Positions 8,841-18,518 are shown, numbered from the stretch's first letter. The stretch: DNA of 64,000 nucleotides from Methanomassiliicoccales archaeon (GCA_028682895.1 JAJRAK010000032.1:1-64000), one strand, 5' to 3'. The notes: generated from the sequence alone by a model not told the origin. Numbers and translations: made by a program.

Positions 8841-10544
8841 GTGATATCCTTGCCCAGGCTACCTCGCATATCCCGGAACGTACCAGCTCGGTTCAGGAAG
8901 CTCTATGGGACGAAGATCTCGCCCGGAACGAACGAGATGCTGAGAACAGAGGGCCGAACGATGGAGGACGTGTATGCCGATGGCTACAATATCTTCCTGT
9001 GGTCCATCATACTGCTCGTGCCCATCGCAGGGCTGATGTCGTTCCTCCTCCCCTACCCATACAGCCTGGTGTCGGTCAGCGCGGCGCTTGTCGTTCTCAT
9101 GCTGCCCTCATACATCATCTCCGCCCCTTCGAGCCGGTTCAAGGCGGAGCAGCGCTCCTATCTGTTGGACTCACCTGCGGTGGTGGGGGCGATCACCATG
9201 AGCATGAACCGTTCCCCCTCGTTAGAGAGGGCTCTCGAGGTCGGCTCCCGTTCCGGGAACGGACGGCTGCAATCTTCCCTATCCTTGGTCGTCTGGAAAG
9301 CGCTCACCGGTGAGGTGCATGACCTTCGCCGAGGCATCTCTGCATGGACGGCGAACCTCGATGCCACCAACGATGGGATGCGCCGTTCCATGCATCTGAT
9401 AATGGCGGCAGAGGAAGAGCCGGGGAACGAGGGCAGGGACAGACTTCTAGATAGAGCGAACTCCTTGGTCCTCGAAGGCCTGAGGGAAGCATGCGAGCGA
9501 TATGTGGCCTCCCTATCTTTCCCGGTGATGCTTGTTTTCGCCTTCGGGGTTCTGGCCCCGGTCATGCTGTTCTCACTGATACCGCTGATGAGCATGGACA
9601 TAGGCCTGACAGGCGATGGGTCCTATGATGTGATGTCGCTTGCGGCAATACTACTGGTCCTGGTGCCAGTGAGCACTTTCCTGTACATGCGCTCGTTGAT
9701 GGGACGGAACCCCCTTTGCCGACCGGTAAAAGAAAAGGGAAAGATGGAAAAAAGACAATGGGCGCTTATTATCATGGCCGTTCCTGCGGCCGTCGCGGCG
9801 TGGACCGTCTCTGGCTCGGCCGTCATTTCCACCATGGCAGGGCTTGCCATCCTTCTTCTTTCGCTTTTCATCAGTGGGAGCAGGGAGAGCAAGGATGATG
9901 CGGAGAGGTCACGCTCGTTCGTCGATGGCCTGTACCGATTCGGCAACGGCATGCTCAGAGGGCAGGACCTGGAGACGGCCTTCGAGGACGCTGTCCTGAC
10001 CGAGAACGGAGAGTTCCGGAGATGGGGACTGAAGATGGTCCATCTGACGCGTACCGCTAGGACACCGCTGGTCGATGCCGTGAGGGACGATGAGGAGCTG
10101 ATGCGATGGAGCCCGGTGCTTCATCAGGCCTACATAACGGTCATGGAATGCGCGCAGGAGGACCATCGCGGGGCGGGAAAGGTCGCCATAAACCTTGCCC
10201 AATGCCAGAACGACCTTGATCGAACCAAGAGGCGCATACGGGAAGGACTCAGGTCGGTGATGGACATGATGAACACCACCAGTTTGATCTTCGCCCCGGT
10301 GATCATAGGGCTGACGAGCGGAATAATGGGATTGCTGGGCGGTGAAAAGGACTGGCTCATGGTCGTCGCCTCCATCTACGTGGTGGAACTGGCGATATTG
10401 GTCAATTACTTCACCAAGAACCTGGACGGTTGGCGCGATCCGCAGAAAGGATGGCGCGCATACGGTGCCCGCGGTGCTATCGCCCTGGCCGCATTCCTCA
10501 CAGCTTCACTATGCGGTCAGATGTTTCTGTTCCGCCTTCTCTGA
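8841..10544 (+). CDS. TadC/FlaJ-like type II secretion platform protein (GspF domains)
   Basis: Membrane platform for the pilus-like machine. The 567 residues have paired hydrophobic segments near 50-95, two GspF-type cytoplasmic helical domains (about 100-220 and 350-490), and further membrane segments near 225-285, 300-345 and at the C-terminus. The pattern of helical domain plus paired TMs, repeated twice, is that of archaeal TadC/FlaJ homologues. The GTG start follows the ATPase stop by 4 bases. Its last 47 bases overlap the convergent FmdE-domain gene. The matching pilins are probably the two small genes at 3.7-4.6 kb. Confidence 0.85.
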   Translation: MISLPRLPRISRNVPARFRKLYGTKISPGTNEMLRTEGRTMEDVYADGYNIFLWSIILLVPIAGLMSFLLPYPYSLVSVSAALVVLMLPSYIISAPSSRFKAEQRSYLLDSPAVVGAITMSMNRSPSLERALEVGSRSGNGRLQSSLSLVVWKALTGEVHDLRRGISAWTANLDATNDGMRRSMHLIMAAEEEPGNEGRDRLLDRANSLVLEGLREACERYVASLSFPVMLVFAFGVLAPVMLFSLIPLMSMDIGLTGDGSYDVMSLAAILLVLVPVSTFLYMRSLMGRNPLCRPVKEKGKMEKRQWALIIMAVPAAVAAWTVSGSAVISTMAGLAILLLSLFISGSRESKDDAERSRSFVDGLYRFGNGMLRGQDLETAFEDAVLTENGEFRRWGLKMVHLTRTARTPLVDAVRDDEELMRWSPVLHQAYITVMECAQEDHRGAGKVAINLAQCQNDLDRTKRRIREGLRSVMDMMNTTSLIFAPVIIGLTSGIMGLLGGEKDWLMVVASIYVVELAILVNYFTKNLDGWRDPQKGWRAYGARGAIALAAFLTASLCGQMFLFRLL

Positions 10545-10938
10545 TCATGAGGATCTCCAGGTCGCTCAACTGATGCAGGTCCAGGGAGAGCTTCTCTCCA
10601 GACTCGTAGCTGCTGACAGCATCGATCCTGGTCTGTATGGTGTCCAAGGGGGACATCTCAATGGAGCGCAGCCCATCATAGAACCGCGCCACCGCCTTCC
10701 CCCCTTCCTTGACCGCGATATTGCCCTTGCCCCAAGTGCATCCAGATGAGAACTGGACACCATCGATCAGGCAAGAAACTGGAGGTTCTGTGCCTGTGTA
10801 CACGGTAGCGAAGAACTTGCCCGGGAAATATCTTCTGGCGATAAGCCCCATTCGATACCCCAGCAGCACGTACGGACCTAGATGTCCATGAAAATCGGCG
10901 AGCCTTTTCAGTTCGACCGGTATCTCCGCCATGTCCAT
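10498..10938 (-). CDS. FmdE domain protein
   Basis: Stand-alone FmdE domain, named from a protein co-purifying with molybdenum formylmethanofuran dehydrogenase. The signature FHGHLGPYVLLGYRMG lies at residues 15-30 and a Cys cluster at VSCLIDGVQFSSGCTWGKGN. In solved relatives such residues bind zinc; the catalytic role is unsettled. The usual C-terminal zinc-ribbon extension is missing, giving 146 residues. No fmd/fwd genes are nearby, so a direct role in formylmethanofuran reduction is not supported by context. It overlaps the convergent TadC-like gene by 47 bases. Confidence 0.85.
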   Translation of the reverse strand: MDMAEIPVELKRLADFHGHLGPYVLLGYRMGLIARRYFPGKFFATVYTGTEPPVSCLIDGVQFSSGCTWGKGNIAVKEGGKAVARFYDGLRSIEMSPLDTIQTRIDAVSSYESGEKLSLDLHQLSDLEILMIREGGTETSDRIVKL

Positions 10939-11026
10939 TCGTTAGTTATTGACGGTATAAAATGTTATTTTTCATTTTATTAGAAAAAGGAAGCATTAAT
11001 ACGGGGGGCACTGTAGCGGGAGCACC

Positions 11027-11575
11027 ATGCGAATATCGCTGCCGTTGCGATCGATGCTCATCGTCAAACTGTTGCTCATAGCCTTGGTCATCGCTATGAT
11101 CGCCGCTCCGCTCACCCTCCCCGAAGGGTCGGTGACCGAGCTTGATGGCAAGATAGGGAGCGTCGACAACTGGGACGATATCGGCGAATTGCCTTGGCCG
11201 CAGATGGTCGTATACTTCATCGGCGATGTCAACTGTCATCAGCAGGCGGACCGGTCTTTCTATTTGAACGGAAATCAGATCCCGGTGTGCGCCAGGGACC
11301 TAGGTCTGTTCGCCGGGGCTGCGATCGGGCTTGGGATCTATATGATCATGCGCAAGCAGGTACCGTGGCTTCTGCTCGCCTTGTTGCTCGCACCGATGGC
11401 CCTGGACGGGGGACTTCAGACCATAAGCTCGTACGAATCGGACAACACGGTCCGCACCATTACCGGGATGGTCGCTGGTCTGGCCATCGGTTGGGCAATC
11501 GGCATCCTCATGGATCGCTTCTTCAGGACGAACGATGCGCTGGAAAAAGCTCCGGAAGGCGATGGCCAGTCATGA
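11027..11575 (+). CDS. DUF2085 family membrane protein
   Basis: 182-residue membrane protein. The DUF2085 mark is the block VNCHQQADRSFYLNGNQIPVCARDLG (C-H-Q, then R-S-F, then P-V-C-A-R), with two cysteines and a histidine able to bind metal. The first helix is at about residues 12-30 and others follow at about 100-120, 123-140 and 148-168. The function of the family is unknown. It is 107 bases upstream of the proteasome gene, which has its own TATA box, so the two are probably separate transcripts. Confidence 0.82.
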   Translation: MRISLPLRSMLIVKLLLIALVIAMIAAPLTLPEGSVTELDGKIGSVDNWDDIGELPWPQMVVYFIGDVNCHQQADRSFYLNGNQIPVCARDLGLFAGAAIGLGIYMIMRKQVPWLLLALLLAPMALDGGLQTISSYESDNTVRTITGMVAGLAIGWAIGILMDRFFRTNDALEKAPEGDGQS

Positions 11576-11605
11576 CCGTCTAAATTGAATATTTTTGGGA
11601 AAAAT

Positions 11606-11617
11606 CTTATATATAAC
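11606..11617 (+). promoter_or_regulatory. TATA box of the proteasome beta gene
   Basis: CTTATATATAAC is a near-ideal archaeal TATA element. The start site would lie near 11637, giving a leader of about 46 bases that ends with GGAGGA ten bases before the ATG at 11683. Confidence 0.7.
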
Positions 11618-11682
11618 AGTGTCGATTGTGCATCACTCGTTCCATATTATTCACTTTTACCGTTTTGGAGGATATGATTCAT

Positions 11683-12333
11683 ATGGAGAACACAAAGACT
11701 GGCACTACCACCATAGGTATAGTCAACGCTGACGGCGTGGTCCTGGCATCGGAGCACAGGGCAACAATGGGCAATTTCATCGCTCACAAGGAGACCCAGA
11801 AGGTATTCAAGATCGACAGCAACCTGGGGATGACCACCGCCGGACTGGTAGGTGACGCACAGGTCATGGTCCGCTACCTGAGGGCCGAGGTGGAGCTGTA
11901 CAAGCTCAAGAGGACGACGGACATGTCCGTCAAGTCCGCGGCCACCCTTACATCCAACATCCTGAGGAGGGGCGGCGGCGCCTACGGCTACTATTACGTC
12001 GGACTGATCGTCGGAGGTCATGACAAGGAGGGTGGACACGTCTACTCCTTGGACGCAGCCGGCGGTTCCATCGCCGACCACTACATCAGCGTCGGTTCCG
12101 GTTCCCCCTACGCCTATGGCGTCCTGGAGGACCAGTACAAGAAGGACATCACCCTGGACGACTCTATCAACCTGGCAATACGCGCTTTGAACGCGGCCAT
12201 GAAGAGGGATTCCGCCAGCGGAGATGGGATGGACATCGTGACCATCACCAAGGATGGTTACATCGAGGTCTCCCAGGAAGAGATCTTGAAACGTGCATCC
12301 CGAATGGGTATCAACGTTCCCAGGCCGAACTAA
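11683..12333 (+). CDS. psmB: Proteasome beta subunit
   Basis: Catalytic beta subunit of the archaeal 20S proteasome (N-terminal nucleophile threonine protease). The sequence begins with a short propeptide MENTKTG; autocleavage at G-T exposes TTTIGIV, with Thr8 as nucleophile. Asp, Lys and Ser of the active site are in the expected positions ([15 protein letters not shown] and later SGDGMD). 216 residues, standard length. ATG 11683 is chosen because the Shine-Dalgarno GGAGGA at 11667-11672 is correctly spaced for it and too close to the ATG at 11674. The aCPSF1 gene follows 49 bases later, an arrangement common in euryarchaea. Confidence 0.96.
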   Translation: MENTKTGTTTIGIVNADGVVLASEHRATMGNFIAHKETQKVFKIDSNLGMTTAGLVGDAQVMVRYLRAEVELYKLKRTTDMSVKSAATLTSNILRRGGGAYGYYYVGLIVGGHDKEGGHVYSLDAAGGSIADHYISVGSGSPYAYGVLEDQYKKDITLDDSINLAIRALNAAMKRDSASGDGMDIVTITKDGYIEVSQEEILKRASRMGINVPRPN

Positions 12334-12382
12334 ACCCCTTAAAAAAATTCTTTACTGTTGTAATTTCCCTAAAGTGAACGTC

Positions 12383-14293
12383 ATGAGCGCAGAAAAAATT
12401 CTCGAGGAAGCTCGGGAGCAAGTCAGGAAGATCGTACCTTCCCATATCGATATATCATCCATAGATTTCGAAGGCCCGGTCGTGGTCATCTACACCAAGG
12501 ACATGGAGGCCTTCGCCTCTGGGAACGATATGATCAGACAGCTTGCTCAAGGGCTGAGACGCCGCGTAGCGATACGCCCAGACCCTTCCACCCTGGCCAA
12601 TTCCGAGATAGTGGAAAAGAGGCTGAGGGAGATCATCCCCGAGGAAGCCCAGATCACCAATATATCGTTCGAGGACGAGACCGGCGAGGTGACCATCGAA
12701 GCGATCGCCCCCGGGCTGGTGATCGGCAAGCAGGGCGCTGTGCTCAATGAGATCAAGAAGGAGATCGGCTGGGCGCCGAAGGTCATTCGTGCACCCCCGA
12801 TACCGTCAAAGACCGTTTACGAAACGCGCGCCTACCTCCGGGAGGTGCAGGCCGAGCGCAAGGAGTTCCTGCGAAGGGTGGGAAGGCGCCTGGCGCAATC
12901 GAAGTATGAGGGTGAGAATTGGATAAGGATGACCGGTCTGGGCGGCTACCGCGAGGTCGGACGCTCCGCCACGCTCCTCTCCACAAGGGAGAGCAAGATC
13001 CTCATCGACTGCGGTATGCACCCCTCCAGTTCCGGGAGCAAGCCTTACTTCACAGCCCCGGAGTTCCTGCCTTTCGACCAGCTTGACGCCGTGGTCATCA
13101 CCCATGCTCATATGGACCATTGCGGCCTGTTGCCGGTCCTTTTCAAGTTCGGATATGACGGCCCGGTCTATTGTACGCCGCCGACCAGGGATTTGATGTC
13201 CCTAAGCCTTCTTGATGGCATCAAAGTGTCCCACGGCGAGGCGAACAAATCGGAGTTCGAGGCCAAGCACATCCGCGAGGTCGTGAAGCACTGCATCACA
13301 CTGAAGTACGGTGAGACCACCGACATCGCCCCGGACATCCGGTTGACGATGCAGAACGCCGGACATATCCTAGGCAGCGCCGTCTGCCATTTCCATGTGG
13401 GCGACGGCCTGTACAACGTCGCATTCACTGGCGACATGAAGTATGAAAGGACGTGGCTGTTCAACGCCACCACTAACAAGTTCCCCCGCCTGGAGACCTT
13501 GGTCATCGAGTCCACTTACGGCGGCTTCAACGACATACAGCCGAGCAGGATAGACGCCGCCACGCAATTGCGTGGTATCATCGAGCGCAGCATCATGCAG
13601 CGAAAGGGAAAGATGGTCGTCCCGGTCTTTGCAGTGGGACGTTCCCAAGAGGTAATGCTGGTCATAGAGGAATTGGTCAGGACCGGAAAGGTCGACAAGG
13701 TACCGGTTTACCTCGACGGAAGCATATGGGAGGCCACCGCCATCCATACCGCCTATCCCGAGTACCTCAACAGCCAGCTCCGCACCCAGATATTCCAGAT
13801 GGGTCAGAACCCGTTCCTGAGCGACATGTTCAAGCGCGTCGACAGCCAGGAGATGAGGGAGAAGATCCTCCACGACCCCGAGCCATGCATCGTTCTCGCC
13901 ACCAGCGGTATGATGAACGGCGGACCGGTCATGGAATACGTGAAGGCCTGGGCCAGCGACCCGCTGCAGACCCTCGTCTTCGTCGGATATCAGGCCGATG
14001 GTACTATCGGCCGTAAGATCCAGAGGGGCGTTAAAGAGCTGACGCTCCAGGACAAGGGCAAGAGCATCACGGTAGACTTCCACATGAACGTGGAGGTCGT
14101 GGACGGGTTCTCCGGTCACTCTGACCGCAGGCAGCTCATCAACTACATCGCCAGCCTGGACCCCAAACCGGAGCGCATCGTCATCGGTCACGGCGAGGAG
14201 CATAAGTGCCTGGAACTGGCCTCGGCCATATACAAGAAGTTCAACGTGGAGACCAGGGCACCGATGAACCTGGAGACCATACGCTTCAAGTGA
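12383..14293 (+). CDS. aCPSF1/FttA: KH-domain beta-CASP ribonuclease, transcription termination factor
   Basis: Archaeal homologue of the eukaryotic cleavage and polyadenylation factor CPSF73, shown in other archaea to end transcription by cutting RNA at U-rich sites. Order: two N-terminal KH domains (to about residue 145, with the VIGKQG loop), metallo-beta-lactamase fold with HAHMDHCG near residue 240, then the beta-CASP domain (VFAVGRSQEVM) and C-terminal HSDRRQL and GHGEEHKC metal ligands. About 636 residues is the usual length. ATG 12383 is used; a GTG three codons upstream is also possible. It is immediately downstream of the proteasome beta gene. Confidence 0.95.
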   Translation: MSAEKILEEAREQVRKIVPSHIDISSIDFEGPVVVIYTKDMEAFASGNDMIRQLAQGLRRRVAIRPDPSTLANSEIVEKRLREIIPEEAQITNISFEDETGEVTIEAIAPGLVIGKQGAVLNEIKKEIGWAPKVIRAPPIPSKTVYETRAYLREVQAERKEFLRRVGRRLAQSKYEGENWIRMTGLGGYREVGRSATLLSTRESKILIDCGMHPSSSGSKPYFTAPEFLPFDQLDAVVITHAHMDHCGLLPVLFKFGYDGPVYCTPPTRDLMSLSLLDGIKVSHGEANKSEFEAKHIREVVKHCITLKYGETTDIAPDIRLTMQNAGHILGSAVCHFHVGDGLYNVAFTGDMKYERTWLFNATTNKFPRLETLVIESTYGGFNDIQPSRIDAATQLRGIIERSIMQRKGKMVVPVFAVGRSQEVMLVIEELVRTGKVDKVPVYLDGSIWEATAIHTAYPEYLNSQLRTQIFQMGQNPFLSDMFKRVDSQEMREKILHDPEPCIVLATSGMMNGGPVMEYVKAWASDPLQTLVFVGYQADGTIGRKIQRGVKELTLQDKGKSITVDFHMNVEVVDGFSGHSDRRQLINYIASLDPKPERIVIGHGEEHKCLELASAIYKKFNVETRAPMNLETIRFK

Positions 14294-14364
14294 GCCTGCG
14301 GCCCAACATCTTTTTCATCTTCATTAAAAATTGAGAAAGGGGTTTAGAGGTCGTGACCTCGGCC

Positions 14365-15894
14365 TTAGAATTCGTAGATGCGGGACATCTTCTTTTCCAG
14401 GTACTTCATGAACGGGACTATCGTCAGTTCCTTGCCGGTCGCCACCCTCACCAGGTCGGCCGGGTCGTAGAAGTTGCCCTTGGAATGCACGTTCTGCCTG
14501 AGCCACTGAAGCACCGGAGCGAACTCGCCCTTGTGCAGTCCGGACCTCCACCCTGGAACGTCCTTGCTCATCTTCTCCAGGAACATTCCCGAGTAGATGT
14601 TCCCCAGGGCGTATGATGGGAAGTAGCCGAAGCTACCGCCGGACCAGTGCGTGTCCTGCAGAACACCCTCGCCGTCGTTCTCCACCTTCACACCGAGATA
14701 GTCGGAGTACTTCTGGTTCCAGAGCTGGGGCAGTTCGTCCACCGTCACCTTGTGCGCGAATATCTCCTTCTCGATCTCATAGCGCACGATGATGTGCAGC
14801 GCGTACGTGACCTCGTCCGCCTCGATGCGTATCTTGGAGGGGCAGACGGCGTTGGCCGCGCTTACCAGGTCCTTGCTGCTCATCCCATGGAACGCCTTAG
14901 GCGCTATCTTGCGGAAGCGCGGAAGTGCGTGACCGATATATTCCGGGCTGCGGCCGATGATGTTCTCGACGAAACGGCTTTGCGACTCGTGTATGCCGTA
15001 GGAGCATGCGGAGCCCACAGGCTGGTACTGCCATTCCCGGGGAAGTCCCTGCTCGTAGAGGGCGTGACCGCCCTCGTGCATGACGCTGAAGATGCTGGAG
15101 ATGAACCGGTCCTCGTAATAGTGCGTGGTGATGCGCACGTCGTCGTAAGAACCGGTGGAGAACGGATGCTCCGTCTCGTCTAGGCGTCCGCCGGCGTTCT
15201 CGCTGGTGGTATCGAACGTGATGAAGTCCATCACTTCCTTGGACATCCTCTTCTGAACGTCGACCGGCACCTTGCGGGAAAGTATGGAGAGATCGGGCTG
15301 CTTGTCCGCCGACCTCACCTTGTCGATGAGCTTGACCAGTCCATCGCGCAGACCGGAGAAGACCACATCGATTCGCTCCGCGGTCATGTTCGGCTCGAAC
15401 TCGTCCAGAAGCGCGTTGTAAGGTGTGCTCGATCCCTTTACCTGCATCAGTATCTCCGCCGCCTGTTCCCGGAGGTCGATCATCTTCTCCAGGTCGTCGC
15501 GGAACATCTTGAAGTCCTTGGCCGCCTTCGCCTTCTTCCAGGAGCCGTTGCACTTGGACTGGTGCTTGGCCGTCTCCATGACCAGTGAATCTGGCAGGCG
15601 GGCGCTCTCGTCGTAACTCTTGCGCAGGAGGTGCAGGTTCCTCTTCTGCACCGGGTTGAAGGAACCGATGTCCTTCTCGCATGCGCTCAGAAGGTGGTCG
15701 ACCTCAGGGTCGGTGTGCTTCTTGTGGAGCAGCAGCTCCAGTGCGGATAGCTGCTCCCCGCGCAGAGGCAAGGCCCTGGGGGGCATCTTCGTCTCCATGT
15801 CCCAGTAGAGTATACCGGCCGCCGAACCGAGGACGAACAGCTCCTTGGAGCGGTCCATGAGGTCCTCATATGCACTGTGATTGGTCGATGCCAT
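14365..15894 (-). CDS. Carboxypeptidase Taq (M32) family metallopeptidase
   Basis: Zinc carboxypeptidase of family M32 that trims C-terminal residues in the cytosol. The zinc motif is HEGGH (about residues 272-276, in MHEGGHALYEQGLP), followed by the family-specific HESQSRFVEN that supplies the third ligand. The helical N-terminal region with PRALPLRGEQLSALELLLH is also typical. 509 residues, normal length. It converges with aCPSF1; the 71 bases between contain a U-rich tract on the plus strand (14311-14325) suitable for aCPSF1-type termination. Confidence 0.93.
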   Translation of the reverse strand: MASTNHSAYEDLMDRSKELFVLGSAAGILYWDMETKMPPRALPLRGEQLSALELLLHKKHTDPEVDHLLSACEKDIGSFNPVQKRNLHLLRKSYDESARLPDSLVMETAKHQSKCNGSWKKAKAAKDFKMFRDDLEKMIDLREQAAEILMQVKGSSTPYNALLDEFEPNMTAERIDVVFSGLRDGLVKLIDKVRSADKQPDLSILSRKVPVDVQKRMSKEVMDFITFDTTSENAGGRLDETEHPFSTGSYDDVRITTHYYEDRFISSIFSVMHEGGHALYEQGLPREWQYQPVGSACSYGIHESQSRFVENIIGRSPEYIGHALPRFRKIAPKAFHGMSSKDLVSAANAVCPSKIRIEADEVTYALHIIVRYEIEKEIFAHKVTVDELPQLWNQKYSDYLGVKVENDGEGVLQDTHWSGGSFGYFPSYALGNIYSGMFLEKMSKDVPGWRSGLHKGEFAPVLQWLRQNVHSKGNFYDPADLVRVATGKELTIVPFMKYLEKKMSRIYEF

Positions 15895-15999
15895 TTAGAT
15901 CAGATGGTCGTATCGCTCGTGCGGAGATAACCTTTATCCTAGTCTCGCCCTAACATGGCCGAGCATATTGTTGGCGCCCGCCAAACCCCTACTGACCCC

Positions 16000-16734
16000 C
16001 TATAGGTCAAGTGATGCCGAATAGGCGTGCCCCTTGGGCGCCTTTACGCCCTTGTGGACGGCGACAACGGCCTTCTTTCCTTGGTGCCTTGCCGACAATA
16101 GCAGGTGAAATAGCGCTATCCCGGAGTCCATCTGCCCGTAGTGGTCGAACATCAACGACCTTTTATAATGCACATCGATCGCTCCGTCGTTCCTGGTGAA
16201 GTACCACATCTGCCTGTTCCCGGCCGAGGGGGCCAGTCGCGCAGTTTCGAGGAGATCGTCCATTCCCTCGATGTCAGTGATGTCCTTCATGGGCACCCTC
16301 TTGAACTCGTCCACGGACCGGTCCAGCATCTCCGCCGGCCTTCCGAAGGCCATCATGACCACGGGCTCGAGCTCGGTCGCGATACGCTCCGCCGGCCTCA
16401 ATTCGCCTTGCCAACAGCTGCCTATGCCATTGGCGTTGAAGAAGAGGTCCATCTGTTGTAGCATGAAACCGGAATTGGGCAGATGACCGCCCTTCCTCTC
16501 AGTATAGAATGCGAGGTAATGAGGGGCGTCCACCTTGAACATGCCCTTGACCGGTTCGTCCTGCAATAATCGGACCTCCGTCCTGATCTCAGGCATCATT
16601 CTTTCTAGTTTGGAGATGCGAGAGACGATGGATGCCATCGTCCCTTCGTCCAACTTGCTCATATCGAACTTGCGCACCGATCTCCTCTTGAATATCGCTT
16701 TGTAGAGAACGTCGTCATCCATCATCGATAGCAT
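16000..16734 (-). CDS. Nitroreductase family protein (TM1586-like)
   Basis: FMN-dependent oxidoreductase fold. RRSVRKF near the N-terminus is the nitroreductase FMN-phosphate motif and ARLAPSAGNRQMWYF is the second conserved block. Two half-domains in tandem (about 1-130 and 130-245) and the gap between motifs fit the single-chain TM1586-type subgroup better than classic dimeric NfsB enzymes. The substrate is not predictable. The start is uncertain: GTG 16746, ATG 16734 and two ATGs near 16725 are in frame without a clear ribosome-binding site; 16734 is reported. Confidence 0.8.
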   Translation of the reverse strand: MLSMMDDDVLYKAIFKRRSVRKFDMSKLDEGTMASIVSRISKLERMMPEIRTEVRLLQDEPVKGMFKVDAPHYLAFYTERKGGHLPNSGFMLQQMDLFFNANGIGSCWQGELRPAERIATELEPVVMMAFGRPAEMLDRSVDEFKRVPMKDITDIEGMDDLLETARLAPSAGNRQMWYFTRNDGAIDVHYKRSLMFDHYGQMDSGIALFHLLLSARHQGKKAVVAVHKGVKAPKGHAYSASLDL

Positions 16735-16762
16735 TGAAGGGAGCACTCAGGCGTCCCAGTAT

Positions 16763-17020
16763 TCAATGTTTCGCCCATTCTACCAATCGTTCAAGACGAG
16801 GAGCGGGATCGTACCCTTGGTCCTTCCCTATCTCGCTGAGCATCTTGCATGGAAACTCGACGCACGTCCCACAATGGTCAAGGCCCCTTTCCTCGCAGCA
16901 GGACTTGACGCCACACTTTCCGCCCCAGAACGGGATCGTCATGCTGACACACCCGACGCATTTGACCTCGTCCTTACGCGCGCAGGTTCCGCAACTCACT
17001 CCACAACGGGATTCGAACAT
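16763..17020 (-). CDS. DUF3795 Cys-rich small protein
   Basis: 85 residues with ten cysteines in the DUF3795 pattern: CGVSCGTC, CVGC, CGVKSCC, then HCGTCVEFPC. The family is widespread in anaerobes, is presumed to bind a metal or Fe-S centre, and has no assigned reaction. It ends some 17-30 bases before the nitroreductase start on the same strand, so the two may be co-transcribed, which would fit a redox pair (inference). Confidence 0.82.
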   Translation of the reverse strand: MFESRCGVSCGTCARKDEVKCVGCVSMTIPFWGGKCGVKSCCEERGLDHCGTCVEFPCKMLSEIGKDQGYDPAPRLERLVEWAKH

Positions 17021-17139
17021 AGGACCGCCGTGGGAATGGCACTTCGTCCATTTTAGTTATGTGAAAATTGTTAATGATACCGAGGAACGCCCATCGGGGC
17101 GTCCCCGGTGAAGAAGATAGTTGTCCTTTTTCCAACACC

Positions 17140-18300
17140 TCAGTTCTGCAGTGTCCCAGCGGTAGTAACGGTGAACGAGACGCATAGACCGTAGGCATCG
17201 AAGGTCCCATCGACGGACCCGCCGACGTAAATGCTGTAGTCTTCACCATTGGACAGCTCTGAAGAGCTGAAGATGAACGAGGAGTACGCTGCTAATGTCT
17301 TGAAGGCGAGCACGCAGTCGCCGTCATCGTTGAGCACGTAGACCAGCTTGTTGGCGCTCAGCACGCTGTTGAGGGAGTAACTTATGAACTCCTGGTCCGA
17401 GGAAGCGCTCGCACCGTCGTTCATCTTCCCAGTGGCGAAGACCATTCCGCCGTTGATGATGGTGCCGAGGTCGGAATCGATCCCGCAGTTCTCACCACTG
17501 GAGAAGCCATAGACCACTCCGCCGTTGATATAGATGTAGCCATTGGAGTCTATTCCATCCCCGTCGCTTCCGCTTGAAGAGTCCGCGAACACGGTCCCGC
17601 CATTGATGGTGATGGTGCTCACACCGTCCTCGTTGGCGTTGATAGCGTCCTCATCGGAAGTGATGGCCACGATACCGCTTTCAATGGTGAGATGTCTCCA
17701 GGTCTCGATGCCCTCGTTGTCCGCGATTACGTTCAGTTCGCCATCCCCTTCGATCAGAAGGGATACCACGGAATCGATGGCAGCGTCATATTCGTCCGTA
17801 TGGGAACCTTCGATGGTACTCTCGGTGCCCGAGGCCATCTTTATGGTCACGCCGGCCTCCCCTGCGGCATCGGGCTCGTAGGCGTTGACTATCAGTATCG
17901 CACACGAGGCGTCGCAAGTGATGTTGGTCCCGTTCAGAACGAGCACGACCTCATCTGTGTCGCCGGCGTTCACATAGATCTGTATATCGTCAGCCGTGCC
18001 ACTGATATCGTATGTTCCAGAATCAACGATGTTGATGATGGTATACCCGGAACCACTAGATTCGTACACCTCTGATGATGCGTTGGTCGTTATGGCAGTG
18101 CCATTGACGGTCACTTCCGTTCCCAGGACAATGCTGACCGTGCTGTCGTCGGCCGTTTCGATCTCAGTGTCGTCCTGGTCCGACGATCCGTCATCGTCGC
18201 TGTCGTCATCGGACCCTAGGCCGTTGTACGCTATGACCGCGATGCTCCCTGCCAGTAGTAACAGTACCATCGCGATGGAAATGATGGTTGTTTTGTTCAT
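17140..18300 (-). CDS. Secreted beta-helix carbohydrate-binding protein (Cthe_2159 type)
   Basis: Surface protein of 386 residues. The N-terminal signal/anchor helix (about 5-28) is followed by an acidic low-complexity linker rich in Asp, Ser and Glu, then a parallel beta-helix with repeated I-x-I-x-G-G turns (TITINGGTVFA, YIYINGGVVYGF, TIINGGMVFATG). The Cthe_2159 family was described as an acidic-polysaccharide-binding beta-helix. The serine/threonine-rich C-terminus has no sorting signal that I recognise. It is probably anchored by the uncleaved N-terminal helix. Cell-surface or biofilm adhesion is inferred. Confidence 0.78.
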   Translation of the reverse strand: MNKTTIISIAMVLLLLAGSIAVIAYNGLGSDDDSDDDGSSDQDDTEIETADDSTVSIVLGTEVTVNGTAITTNASSEVYESSGSGYTIINIVDSGTYDISGTADDIQIYVNAGDTDEVVLVLNGTNITCDASCAILIVNAYEPDAAGEAGVTIKMASGTESTIEGSHTDEYDAAIDSVVSLLIEGDGELNVIADNEGIETWRHLTIESGIVAITSDEDAINANEDGVSTITINGGTVFADSSSGSDGDGIDSNGYIYINGGVVYGFSSGENCGIDSDLGTIINGGMVFATGKMNDGASASSDQEFISYSLNSVLSANKLVYVLNDDGDCVLAFKTLAAYSSFIFSSSELSNGEDYSIYVGGSVDGTFDAYGLCVSFTVTTAGTLQN

Positions 18301-18481
18301 CGTTCTCTCAACCTGCCGCTCAAGGCCGTGCTCGATGAGGCCCTGTGCGGTCTGTAAGTCAAGGATGAGACATCGGTATCAAGACGACTCGGAATGATTG
18401 ATTCATTTTAGATGCCCGTACCGGAGAACCAACTATCGGTTAGAAAATTGAGCACGTATATGCACTGGAAGTGGTTTTAGA

Positions 18482-18502
18482 GAAGGAACGCCTGTTTCCT
18501 TC
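18482..18502. terminator. Inverted repeat, possible terminator
   Basis: GAAGGAA (18482-18488) and TTCCTTC (18496-18502) form a perfect 7-bp stem with a 7-base loop. It lies just downstream of the small membrane gene on the minus strand; read on the plus strand it is followed by a pyrimidine-rich tract. It may end the small transcript. Confidence 0.4.
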
Positions 18503-18518
18503 CCCATCTTCATTCTTA

